From the NCBI GenBank assembly GCA_021397835.1, contig JAJFZO010000724.1, forward strand, positions 62,001-126,000: a stretch of DNA of 64,000 nucleotides, written 5' to 3'. Position 1 is the stretch's first letter; each line of letters opens with the position of its first letter. Below, one piece after another: positions 26,601 through 37,800 of this stretch. The notes beneath the pieces were generated by a model, which was not told the DNA's origin, searched no databases, and was given only the letters and a program-made list of their open reading frames with translations. The DNA is from Moringa oleifera (Eukaryota > Streptophyta > Magnoliopsida > Brassicales > Moringaceae). The position numbers were made by a program, and so were the translations under genes.

Positions 26601-29600
26601 ACTTGCTGTTTCCTCAAAACTAAGTCTCACCATCTGTAAGAGTTTATTTTGTTTTCTTGAGAAGCAGCATCGCAATCTATTATTATCGAAGAATGTGTTC
26701 TTGGTAGGCATGTTACAAATAATTATGAAAATTTGTTTTTTTTCCTTATCTTTTAATGTCTTCTTCCTGATAATTAGAATTGTGAAGAAAATGTCCCCCA
26801 AAATGCAGGGCAATAGCACCAGGTTTCTTAGATAATGATCTATTTCGCCTTCAGACATTGCAGCATGTAATGAAGATGACCCGTACCTGGGATTCTACCA
26901 TGTCCATGATACCAAAAGGTGGAGACACCATATGGGGCGGTCTTGACTGGTCACCAGAGGAAGGCTATGTTCCAATCAGAAAAAAGCAAAGGAACAATGA
27001 TACTCGGATTGCAAAAGAAGATGAGACTGGGAGTTTAGTTTCTAAAACCAGGAATGTAAATTATGGAAGGATTATATCATTTGGGAAAGATGTGGCAGAG
27101 GCACCTTCGTCTAAGATTGAGAGAATTGACTTCAAGGTAAACTATGTATTTCCTCATAATACATTAAGATCTTGGTCAGTAATATAGTAACACTTTTGCC
27201 TTCTCCCTCTGCTGATTGATGATGAGGGAGATGCTGGATGTTGTTAGATCTGGTGATATTTCTAGTGGGGCTGAATTAAAGAATAAGTATCATGACACCT
27301 AAAAGAATGAAAGGAATGAAGGAGAGACTGTCAATTTCGTGGACAAACTTTTGATTGTTTTTCATCCGTGTATGTTGAGGACTTGCTTGACTTAGCAAGG
27401 TTAACACTGAATTTAGTAAAACAGGTTGAACCTAGAGGTTATATCGTATGCGTGTGTGTGGGTGCATGCCTATTGGCAATTATTTGTTTATGGGTTAATG
27501 AATTGCTTGGTTTTTGCAAGTTAAGTTTGAATTCAATAAAGCAGGTTGATTAGATGCATGGACAGTCATGTTCCGGATTCTTTTGTAAACCGCATCCTAT
27601 ATATGCGGAGTTAATGCTCATTATTCTCCTTGTACTGTGGTAGAAAGGATAAATAGTGACCCACTTTGCTGCATGACTGTTTTCTTCACAGTTGTTGATC
27701 CTGTATCTGCATATCAAATGCAGTTCTCTGGTCACAGTTTAGGCCTACTGATGTGGATATACTACTTTGCAATCATCAATTAGTTTCACTCAGTTTTGAT
27801 TTGCAAAGCCTGCATAAGGTGCAATAGGAAGATGCGTTTGTTTTGTGAAAATGTGTATATTTTCCAAGCCTTTGGAAAATGTCTTCAAATTCTTTGAAGT
27901 GAATTGGAAATTAAAGAAGTGCATTGTATATGAAAATGGGAATCTTCACTTTAATATCCTTCTAGTTGTCCAGCATTTAGATGAACCTCAGTAAAAATAT
28001 TTATCTTTTCCCTGATTTAAAAAAAAAAAGTATCTGTCTTTCCTAAATGTCAGCCAATCATGCAAGTTCCTTCATCAAGTGTTCAATTAGACCATAACGT
28101 TAACGTCATGGAGATGAATCACAGTATACTTCTACGATGCTTGTGCTCAATTTTGTCAGTAGTTTATTTTCTTAATTTTAACAATAAAATTAATGTATTA
28201 CCTATGTGCTCTTTACTTTTACATATTCGGTGTCAGCTTATCTTAAAGGTATGAAACACTTAAATACTTTTGTTCAAAGTTATTGCACTCATGTTCTTTA
28301 CCCTCTGTAGGATGCTGTTAAAGGGAACAGTGTTGCAAACTCGAGCTGTCGTGATTTGTGGACAGAGTACCATGACATGGGATTTGGAGGAATCAAAGCT
28401 GTCGCAGAATATAAAGTATATACTGCCGGATCACTTTTAGATCTGCTTCAATATGTAGCTCCAAAAATGATGGCACGTGGCAGTGCTCATTTCTCTTATG
28501 GAATTGCCGATGATTTGGATGATGTGAAGTACCAACACTACAAATATTGGTCAAATCCTTTAGAGACAAAGTGAGAATCTTTTAAGTCTTATCTGGTCCA
28601 GTTTGATTTTCCTTTTAGATCCATTTCTTCAATGTGGCTAGTAAAATTTTTTTGTCTTTGCTGGAGAAAGCCCTTTCAGTAGGCATGCCTATTGATTACA
28701 GCCAGAGAAGTCAAAGCAAAGGGGAGTTTGAACTCTGGTAAACATTAGTGCATGGTGGTTTAGTTATATGCACAGATGTAGACTGTAGGGCGATGCGGTA
28801 AACCCATCAAATGGATATGGAGAGTTTAAGAAACTATTATAGTTGCAAGACGAGGAAATTGTAGTGAGAGATGACAAGTTTGACAATGTAACTCATGTTC
28901 ATGAAGTGATAGTTCATTAATTTGCAATCTGTCATTGTGTTAAAAGTTTTAATGTGCTTGAGTTTAACTTTTCCCCCTCCCCACATCCTAGGGTACAAGA
29001 TAATGATAAGGATGCTGTAGTCCCTGCTCTTTTGGAAGTGTTTTGAGGTCACCTTTGTGTTGTTGCTCAGATAATTAATTGATGAATAATGCATTTCACA
29101 AGGAACATCTTCCAAATTTTGCAATTGTTCATTTCTGTGAATGCTCATTATTTGTCACTCTGATTTTGCAGGTTACCAAATGCACCAGAAATGGAAATCT
29201 TTTCTATGTATGGAGTTGGTATACCAACTGAAAGAGCTTATGTTTACAAGTTATCTCCATCTGCCGAGTGCTATATTCCTTTTCAGATTGATACTTCAGC
29301 TAATGGTGAAGATGAAGATAGCTGTCTGAAGGATGGAGTCTATAATGTCAATGGAGATGAGACTGTACCTGTTCTGAGTGCAGGGTTTATGTGTGCTAAA
29401 GGTTGGCGTGGAAAGACCAGATTCAATCCCTCAGGAATTCGGACTTACATTAGGGAGTATGATCACTCTCCACCGGCTAATCTACTTGAAGGTCGTGGCA
29501 CCCAGAGTGGTGCTCATGTTGATATAATGGGAAATTTTGCACTGATTGAAGATATTATGAGAGTGGCAACTGGGGCTACAGGAGAAGACTTGGGAGGTGA

Positions 29601-29655
29601 TCAAGTTTACTCTGACATCTTCAAATGGTCTGAGAGGATCAACTTAAAGCTGTAA
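23646..29655 (+). CDS. PDAT1: Phospholipid:diacylglycerol acyltransferase 1
   Basis: Six exons: 23646-24115, 25025-25247, 25352-25635, 26809-27136, 28311-28570 and 29172-29655, giving 682 residues (Arabidopsis PDAT1 is about 671). The enzyme moves an acyl group from the sn-2 position of a phospholipid to diacylglycerol, making triacylglycerol in the ER without acyl-CoA. The protein has a basic, Ser-rich N terminus, one membrane helix at about 61-81 (SCCWFIGCICVTWWLLLFLY), then the lumenal LCAT-type alpha/beta-hydrolase body. The likely triad is Ser262 in PHSMG, Asp584 in GDET and His637 in SGAHVD, spaced as in known PDATs. The start is the ATG at 23646, giving MPLVRRRK. Introns carry several in-frame stops, so open frames within them are not genes. 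A lone possible AATAAA signal sits at 30409. Confidence 0.97.
27383..27549. repeat. Imperfect direct repeat in PDAT1 intron 4
   Basis: About 47 bases at 27383-27429 (TTGCTTGACTTAGCAAG to ACAGGTTGA) recur in diverged form at 27503-27549, 120 bases apart. A GT-rich stretch lies between the copies. Confidence 0.5.
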
Positions 29656-30408
29656 TACCTAATGGTATGTGCTTCCTTTGCATCATTAAAAAGTTAAAAA
29701 AGTGCAACACTCTATTTATGGCCTTTGTATTGGGTGAGGATTCTCATATGACTGCTCATTAAATTATTCTTCACATTGCAATTTTAATATTTGTTGTGGA
29801 AGTATGGGGAGGCATGAAGTTTAACATGATCTGCATTGAGATTGTAGATGCTGATAGATTTTGCCACAATAAGTTAGCTTGTCCCTTTTTCATAGATTTG
29901 ACTTGTCTACCCAGCTGCTTGACTGATCCATTTATGCTATCTGTGTTCACTAAGAATTGGCTAAAACTTCACATCTTGTTCTAGCACAGAGTTACCAACT
30001 TCAGCCTAAGCCATGGTTGATTTGGTGGAAAGAGTCTTCTGCGTCTCTGCATTTCTCCTGCTATTTGAAAAAAAAGAAAGGCTTCTAAAATGCATTTATC
30101 ATGTATTGGAGAGCTGCTCCCGTGGAAGACAATGTGATTGGTTGCCAGATCCTGAGTTCTGCAGCGGAAACTCCTGTACCATGCTCTTGTTGTTGTTAAC
30201 ATGGTTTTCATTCTTCTTCCGATTTTTGTGACCTCACTAAATTTGGAATCTTTATATTTAATAGTTTAAACTAACATATGATCAATACTTTTTGGATCGT
30301 CAATCAGTTTTGTGATTGTAATTAACTAGGAGCTTGAGGTCCACCATTTTTGTTGAAGAAAATGAATTGATTTTACTTGGCGGTTGGTTCCGATTTTATC
30401 AAATGTTG

Positions 30409-30414
30409 AATAAA
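30409..30414 (+). terminator. Possible PDAT1 poly-A signal
   Basis: AATAAA about 750 bases past the PDAT1 stop. Plant poly-A signals are loose, so this is only a candidate. Confidence 0.3.
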
Positions 30415-32729
30415 GAGGCTAGAATACAGCATGTTCTATATTGTGGTATATGCAGTGCGATAGTTCAGTAGGGCTAATGCAGCAACTTAAAGCGTATGCT
30501 ACCAATCTATACGGACTGGGAGGTAAACATTCCCTTAGTTGACACAAAATTTTATTTATGTTCGGTTGCTAGGACCACATGTTACATTTATATGTTGTAA
30601 CTTCATTTTACATGTGTTACAAATCCTCAAAAGTATGTCGTTCTGTTAATTTATTTAGCATATAGAAGGTAGATAGAATATTTTCCACTTGCATGGCACA
30701 GATATACATTTCTGAATCCCCATTGGTTTACTGAGAAGAAAGAATATCTGTTGGTTGTAATCAGGATTAGTGGATTATCATACATTTCTAATAGATTGAG
30801 GGATCTGTTTGTGCTTCATCGTCTGACATCCTGCTTTAGTTTGAGATATATTTGTATAGTTTATTTATGGATTTTTGAGATGCTTCTACCGCCACTCCAG
30901 ATTTTCTTGGGGCAGTTTTATTTTCAACTTTTATATCTTGTAAATTTTTTTGATAAATTTAAATTGATTAAAATTTTAAAAAATAAAAAGTGATAATATG
31001 GTATTGATGATTATTAAATAAAAAAGACAATATAAAAAACTCTATCAACACCTCCATTGGAATAGCATAATTTATGTTCTACCTCCTCCCCCCCCCCCCC
31101 CAAAAAAAAGGAAAAAGAAAAGGTAAATGAAATGAAAAGGAAAAGGTTTAATAATAGTTTAGGTTTATCGATTTAAGACAACTTTTTTTTTAATCATATT
31201 TTTGAAATCAATAATTTTGTATACATAAAAAAACTAATAAAAAATTCAAAATATTATTTTAATTTTAATTTAAACATTAAAATTTTAATTGATTCAAATA
31301 TTTGTATCTAAAGTTTTAAATTGATCCAATTTAAACTTTAAATCAAACGATTGTAAAAAATTAATAGTTTAAAATAATTTAAATAATTTTACACTCCATT
31401 TGAAATTTATCTATCAATTTAAATAAATTTTAATTGATAAAATATATTTTAAAAAGCTTTTTACATTTGTAATGTATAAGATTAAACACAATATTTAAAC
31501 ACTTAAAAATTGTTAAACTTTAGTTTGAAAAATTTTATACTTTATAAATATATTTATAAATGTTTTAAAATAAATATTATTTTAAATTTTAATTTTACGA
31601 TCTCTTTCTAATCAAATATGAATTTTAAATACATTTAAATAAATTTTAATTTATTAATTTTATCTAAATTAAAGTTTGATAAAAATAATTATAAAAAGTT
31701 AATAATAATTTTTTTATAAAAATTGTGAAAAACTAAAAATGTTTTTGTTATTTAAATACTTAAAAAATAATTTAAATAAATTATTTACTCAATTTTAAGT
31801 TTACTCATTAAATTTGAATTTTTTTATAATTTTTAAAATTTTAATAATATAAAATTTTAAAAAATATATTTTTTCAGTAATTAAAAAATTTTAAATTTTT
31901 TATTACTGATATTGAAATATTTGTTTATATCTACAAAAAAATTTTAAATCAAAATTTATTGAATAAAATCTTGAATTTGGATATCTTTAATTTTTAAATT
32001 TTTTGATAAACTCAATTTAATTTAAATTGATAGATGAATATTTTATTTGTTATTTTTTAAATATAAAAATTTGATTTTTAATATAGAATAAATATTAAAA
32101 TTTTATAAAACTTTTATTGAAATTTTAAACTTTATTTTGATTTCATTTTTCAAATTTGAATAATTTTTAACTAAAAAATTATTTTTTTTACAAATTTTTA
32201 AGTATTATTTTTCAAAAATATTTTAGTTATTCAAAAATTTTAATTTTTTTAATACTAACTTAGATTTTTTAATATTTATAAAAAATTTAAATCAAAATTT
32301 ATTGTAAAGTTGTTTTAATTTGAATATATTGAATTTTAAATTTATTAATAAAATTTAATTTGATCAAGATCAAAATTTATTTTGATAAATTTTAAAAAGT
32401 AAAAATTTATAAAAATAAAATGTAAAATTTTAAATGATCTTTGTTTAAAGCTTTACCATAAAATAATTAAAATTAAACAGTATTATTAGTGTGATGCACA
32501 TAAAATAACATGTCTAATGTACTGAACCGGAATCAGACATCGACATTAATGATAACCAATAATAATGAGTAAATTTGAGCTGGTTATTTAATTTTGGAAA
32601 ACAAAATACCATAAAAGAAAACAGAGGATGCACACGGTTGTAGAGAATCATCGGACGCCTCCCTTCATAAGGATTTCTTTCCCTTTCCAAATTTTAATCT
32701 CTTCAATCTCACCGGGACACTCTCAGTAA

Positions 32730-32749
32730 CTCTCTCTCTCTCTCTCTCT
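32730..32749. repeat. (CT)n microsatellite in CID4 leader
   Basis: Nearly perfect CT repeat in the probable first, untranslated exon of CID4, on the transcribed-sense strand. Confidence 0.85.
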
Positions 32750-32997
32750 TCCTGGATCACACCGAGTCTCCTCTGGTCTCTGTCTCTGCCTCTGCCTTCG
32801 CCCCTCGTGATTCGCCCTGTGATCTTTAGGCCTCCGCCACTCTTCGAACCCTAATTAAACCCCGCACCCGCTTACCCTAACTCACTGAGTCGGAAATCTT
32901 TCTCCCTCTCTTTGTCTAACCTCGTCCCTCTCTCCCTTCCTCCTCAATAGGAAGCATCAAGTATTCAGTAATTTGTTGATTGATTAAGCTTATTAAG

Positions 32998-34863
32998 GTA
33001 AGGATCGTATCTTCAAATTTGTTATTTATGGTTTTAATTTCATTTATTGCAACTTTTTGCTAAGAAACGCTCAAAATTGCAACCCAAATCTGATAAGTTA
33101 CTGCCTCTGGCTTGTTTACTTGAGCTTTTAGTTTCCAGTTTGGTGTTTTTGGCAATGAGCGTGATAAAAATCTATAGTGTTTCGAGTGGTTTATTTGATT
33201 TTATCGGCTTCCTGCCTTTATAAGAGGCTTGCTTGAAATTGTTGATGATTGTGTTGCTTTGAATTTTTGGCTATCCTTATTTCTTTTCTCTCTCTTTCTC
33301 TCTTTGGTTCTCTGTCTCTAAATCGCTTTATGCTACATACATTGATAATGCATGACTCTGTCATCGCTTCACTTTTGTGGTTGTGGAACTCATGCTACTT
33401 CCACGGTGTGATTTGTGTTTGCTTGTCATCTTCCTGCCTCTCAATGGTTGTTAGTGGACAGTCTTACAGGCAGTGCATGTGCTGAGAATGTTTTCATTTA
33501 AACAAGGGCAACAATTTTCAACTTGATTCTTGGTTTCTAGATTGGTTTATATTTTTTTCTTTTTTATGACTAACAAAGTTATATTTATCCTTCTATTGAG
33601 GTAGGTACCTGTTGTAACCTTTGGAGATTACCACAGAGGAAGACAGGTTGTTTTTTCCTGCATTGTCTCTCTTTCAGCTGTTGAGCAAGCTAGCAGGTGA
33701 TGATCAGATTTAGCACATAATATTTTTTATGTCATCCTATTCTAATGTGGTTATGTTGTGAAAAGAGAGATATTCGATTGCTCTTTTAAACTTTGTTAAG
33801 AGCTTTAACCATATTGTAAATGTACTTTTTCATGTTGGTAAAGAAAATTCTGTATAGAATTGCATCATGTTTGCAATTTTTTCTGGCACATACAAGCTCT
33901 AATTGAATGCTAGCAACCTATTTTTAATTAAGTTTTTCTTGCCCCTTTTTCCTAAGCGTGCTGCTGATGTCAAAAGCAGCATTGGTTCGAGGAAATATGT
34001 CTTGCTTTTTCCCCCATTACGAGAAGTAGAAATATGATTGTAGTGTTTGGGTGATGTCTTTTGACACCCCTAGTGTTCTCTTCTTGGAGCAAGCCCATGT
34101 TGGTCATAGAAAAGGTTTTTCCTTTTTCTTCAATCCAAGGAGTGAAACTAAGGACTGTATTTTTAAATGATTTCCTTTTTGAACTAAGGGGAAGTGCTAG
34201 TATTAGCTTCCTAGAGTAGGTAGTACTCTATGGCGTTACGAGTATTTTGTTAATGGATAGAATCCATGGGAAATTTGATCTGTTTCTGCTACTTGTAGTT
34301 CTTAACTGTGGGAAACTGGCCCTAAAATGCTGTACTTGTTCTGCATCTTGCTCTTAGACGTCATAAGAGTTGGTTAATGAAGTTTCTGCTTTGGCTTATG
34401 AGTTTTGAAGCTTTTGCATGTTCTTCTTCCTCCTCTGTCCAGCTGATGGCTTGAGCCTGTGCTGCAAAGGTGCAGCTTTCTTAGTTGTATCATTATTTCC
34501 CTCCAATATTTCAGTGTATTCTCATTAGTCTTCAACTCATGGTAGCAAGAGGTTGAATACCTTGTCAGCAGATGATTTGAATATTTTCTCAGGTTTTCCT
34601 ATCTGAACTGCTGTCCTTGTCAGTGACACAGTCCAGATTGAAATTCAAAGTAGTAACCTGTTTGTGGTTTGGTCTTATTTATTTGAACAATTACTTGTAA
34701 AAGAGACTGTAAATTTTGTGAAAAACCTTCTCCATGAAGGTGCTGTTTGCAGTGTATTCTTTATTATGTTCATCTTACTCTCTTGACATGCTTTGTGCAA
34801 GATATAGTACTATCTGGTGAATGCATTTCCCAGTTTCATTCTCTTTTCTTGTCAATTTGACAG
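32998..34863 (+). other. Probable 5' UTR intron of CID4
   Basis: The donor AAG|GTAAGG at 32998 and the acceptor TTGACAG at 34863 bound a 1.87 kb interval between a pyrimidine-rich leader and the exon holding the ATG at 34876. A further small leader exon inside it cannot be excluded. Confidence 0.6.
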
Positions 34864-34875
34864 GTTTAGTTGACA

Positions 34876-37800
34876 ATGAATCTGCAACCAGCTCTGCAGC
34901 CAAAACCTTCTGCTAATGGATTTGGCCGGCGAAGAGTTGAAAGAGATATGGGAACAAGGTTAGATAACAAATTGCAGTCAGGCAAGCCTAACCCTGGGAG
35001 AGTAATGAATACCGGTAAACTTCATAGATCCTTATTGTTTTCTGCATCATATCGCGTTCTGCCCCCTAACTGTGGACGGTGTAGGTACACCTGCTGGTAA
35101 CAAAGTTGGAGATTGTGAGAGCCCTTCCCGTGACCGCTTAGTGTATCTAACAACATGTCTTATTGGGCATCCGGTAGAAGTCCAGGTGAAAAGTGGCTCT
35201 GTGTACACTGGAATATTTCATGCAACAAATCCTGAAAAAGATTTTGGTATGTTTTACAGTCTTTAGAGGAATTATGCTTCTGTTACTGTTGCTAACAAAT
35301 TCAAATTGTTTTCATTGGCGTCTCTTGAAGTACATAAAATAAGTATTTATTCAATTCCTTTCTCAGTAATCAATTGCTTTCCACATTCAGGAATCATCTT
35401 GAAAATGGCTCGCTTGAAAAAGGATGGTAGTTTGCGAGGGCAGAAGTCTCCTTTAGAGTTTGTGAGCAAGGCACATTCGAAGACTTTCATAATACCGGCC
35501 AAAGAACTTGTGCAAGTTACAGCAAAGGTTCTGATGGTTTTTTGTTTTTTTCTTTGACAGTATTTTCCTGTCCTGAATCTTGTTTATATGGATAAATTCA
35601 ACTTTAATTATTGGTCTGTGGTGTCATTTTTAATAGTGCATTTCAACTCACGTAATAGGATTTATAGTTATTTAGTTCATGAATAAGATTAAGGAATGGA
35701 ATTCATCTTTTGTTTCTTTGTTAACATATGATTTAATAAGGTTCTTTAATTGACGGTGTCAGGATGTGGCTGTAACCAGGGATGGTTTGTCAAATGAGCT
35801 CCAGCATGAAAAACAGCCGGAACTTCTGATAGACTCCTCCATCTCACAATCTCGTACTGTTGAGGTGGAGAGAGAGCTGGAACCTTGGGTACCTGATGAA
35901 AGTGATCCAGAGTGTCCTGAGTTAGAAAATGTATTTGAGAGCACCTGGAATAGGTTGTTATATTAATTATTTCTTCCTTCATAATCTCTTGGCAACTATT
36001 ACATTGTTCTTATATCTTAAATAGTTAGACAATATGAAATCTGAAATATTTACATGTTTGTATGTGTAACCTTAGCTTAATTATTTCATAGCAACACTCA
36101 ACTTGGTTTGACTTTTGAATGAAGGCCTGGGGAATTGTTTTTTTTAATGCAAAATCATGAAATCTGATCTATGTTGTCTTCTGAATTGCTTACCCAGGTT
36201 TGGTAATGAATCAGATAATTCAACTATATGTATCTAATGGAAATTCTTATTGAAGGACTTACTTTTGTGACATCTGCCCTCAATTTAGCATGCTGATTAT
36301 TGTTGTCATTTCAAGCAATCTAGTTTAGTATGATGTGCCATAGCTATCTTCTGTCTCCATCGCATTTAATGCATCACACAGTCCATTTAGTTTTCCTTCC
36401 AATGGAAAAGTAACCTGAATATCTTGATGGAGCCAGCCTTGAGAGGAGTCATCTTACTCTTTTTATATTTTAATATGTGAATGCATTATTATATCTTTTC
36501 TGAAATAAGGAGAACTGAACAGACCGATTGATGTGATGGGAGATATTTAAGGTTTCTTGTTTGTGAAAAAGAACTCAGGCATTTGATTCAGCAATGACCT
36601 TAGATAGAGTGATGGCAAAGAGGACTTCCTGTTGCTAGTAGTTAATATAGTGGCAATGAAGCATAGTTATATGTTTTATTTTAAGAATTTTTGCTGCCCT
36701 GTTGTTCTGATTATGTGCGTATAGCTTTTAGGTCCTCCCTAAAAGAAAATTTCTCTGTTATCTTTCATATTCAGTTGATGTACTTTTGCTACAGGGGCTG
36801 GGATCAGTTTGAGGCAAACGAAGTGCTATTTGGAGTAAAAAGCACCTTCAATGAGGAACTTTATACAACAAAACTCGAGAGAGGTCCTCAGATGAGAGAG
36901 TTGGAAAGGGAAGCTATGAGAATTGCTAGAGAGATTGAGGGTGAAGAAACCCAAGACCTTCATTCAGCTGAGGTGAGGTTTTCAATATTATTTTACGGCT
37001 TTTAAATTTGCTCGCCAGATGCTTAATGCCTTGCATGTTAATTTCTTTGGCAGGAAAGAGGCTTGCAGCTTCATGAGAAATTTGATGTTGATGAGGAAAC
37101 CAGATTCTCATCAGTCTATAGAGGTGAGGAAGTTGATGATAGTGGATATGAAGAAGACGAGGACATAGTGTTGGATTCACGCAATACTGAAACCTTTGGG
37201 GATTCCTGTGATTCCATCAGTAACATGCCAGCCGAGCTTAGCAATGGGAAAAGTTATGATGGAGCTCTAGCTTCTTCAAGCACTTCGGCAGTGGTAATTC
37301 TAGGATTATTAATTTCTATGCAGTTCTAGTTATTCCAGTTACCTGTTGATATATCACTATTTATGTGACCAGACATGTGAATGCATGAAATTTTGTTTAG
37401 ATATGAACTCATTGTTTGCCTAGGTAACTGTACACCTCTTGATCTAGTGTGTTCATTTTGTGAGGTGTGTTAGATGTATCTAATGTCTTATATTTTGTTG
37501 GAATTTGCACCTAAAGTTAATGAAGTCGTTGCATAGGTATGTTTTTTGTTGCTTCTTGTTGTGCATTCACTTTTTTGGATGGATTATGACTAGTAAAACT
37601 TCGTGCACTCAATAACTTCAGTATTTATTATACATGAACCTGTAATGTATCAAGTGGATTGGTGAAATTTAAGTACAGGTCAAGTTTGGAAAAGAAGAAA
37701 AGATTATTATCTTGGGCAAATTATTTCTTATCCTTCGGATTGAGTTTTGAAGAGAAGAGGGGGGGGGGGGGGAGGGGGGGGGGGAAGAGATCTCAGCATC

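Larger units (their letters stand above)
29656..32997. other. PDAT1 3' region, AT-rich spacer, and CID4 5' leader exon
   Basis: About 29656-30420 is probable PDAT1 3' UTR. From about 30930 to 32480 the sequence is AT-rich and without a gene; a C14 run lies at 31088-31101. From about 32640 the composition changes to a pyrimidine-rich stretch with a (CT)n run at 32730-32749, which looks like the transcribed leader of CID4 and ends at a strong donor at 32998. Confidence 0.6.

Noticed and set aside
26376..26858. 160-codon open frame on the minus strand
   Set aside because: It lies across PDAT1 intron 3 and the start of exon 4, has no recognisable domain, and opposes a well-supported gene.
34870..34875. 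Earlier CID4 start
   Set aside because: It is a TTG; the ATG at 34876 fits the family.
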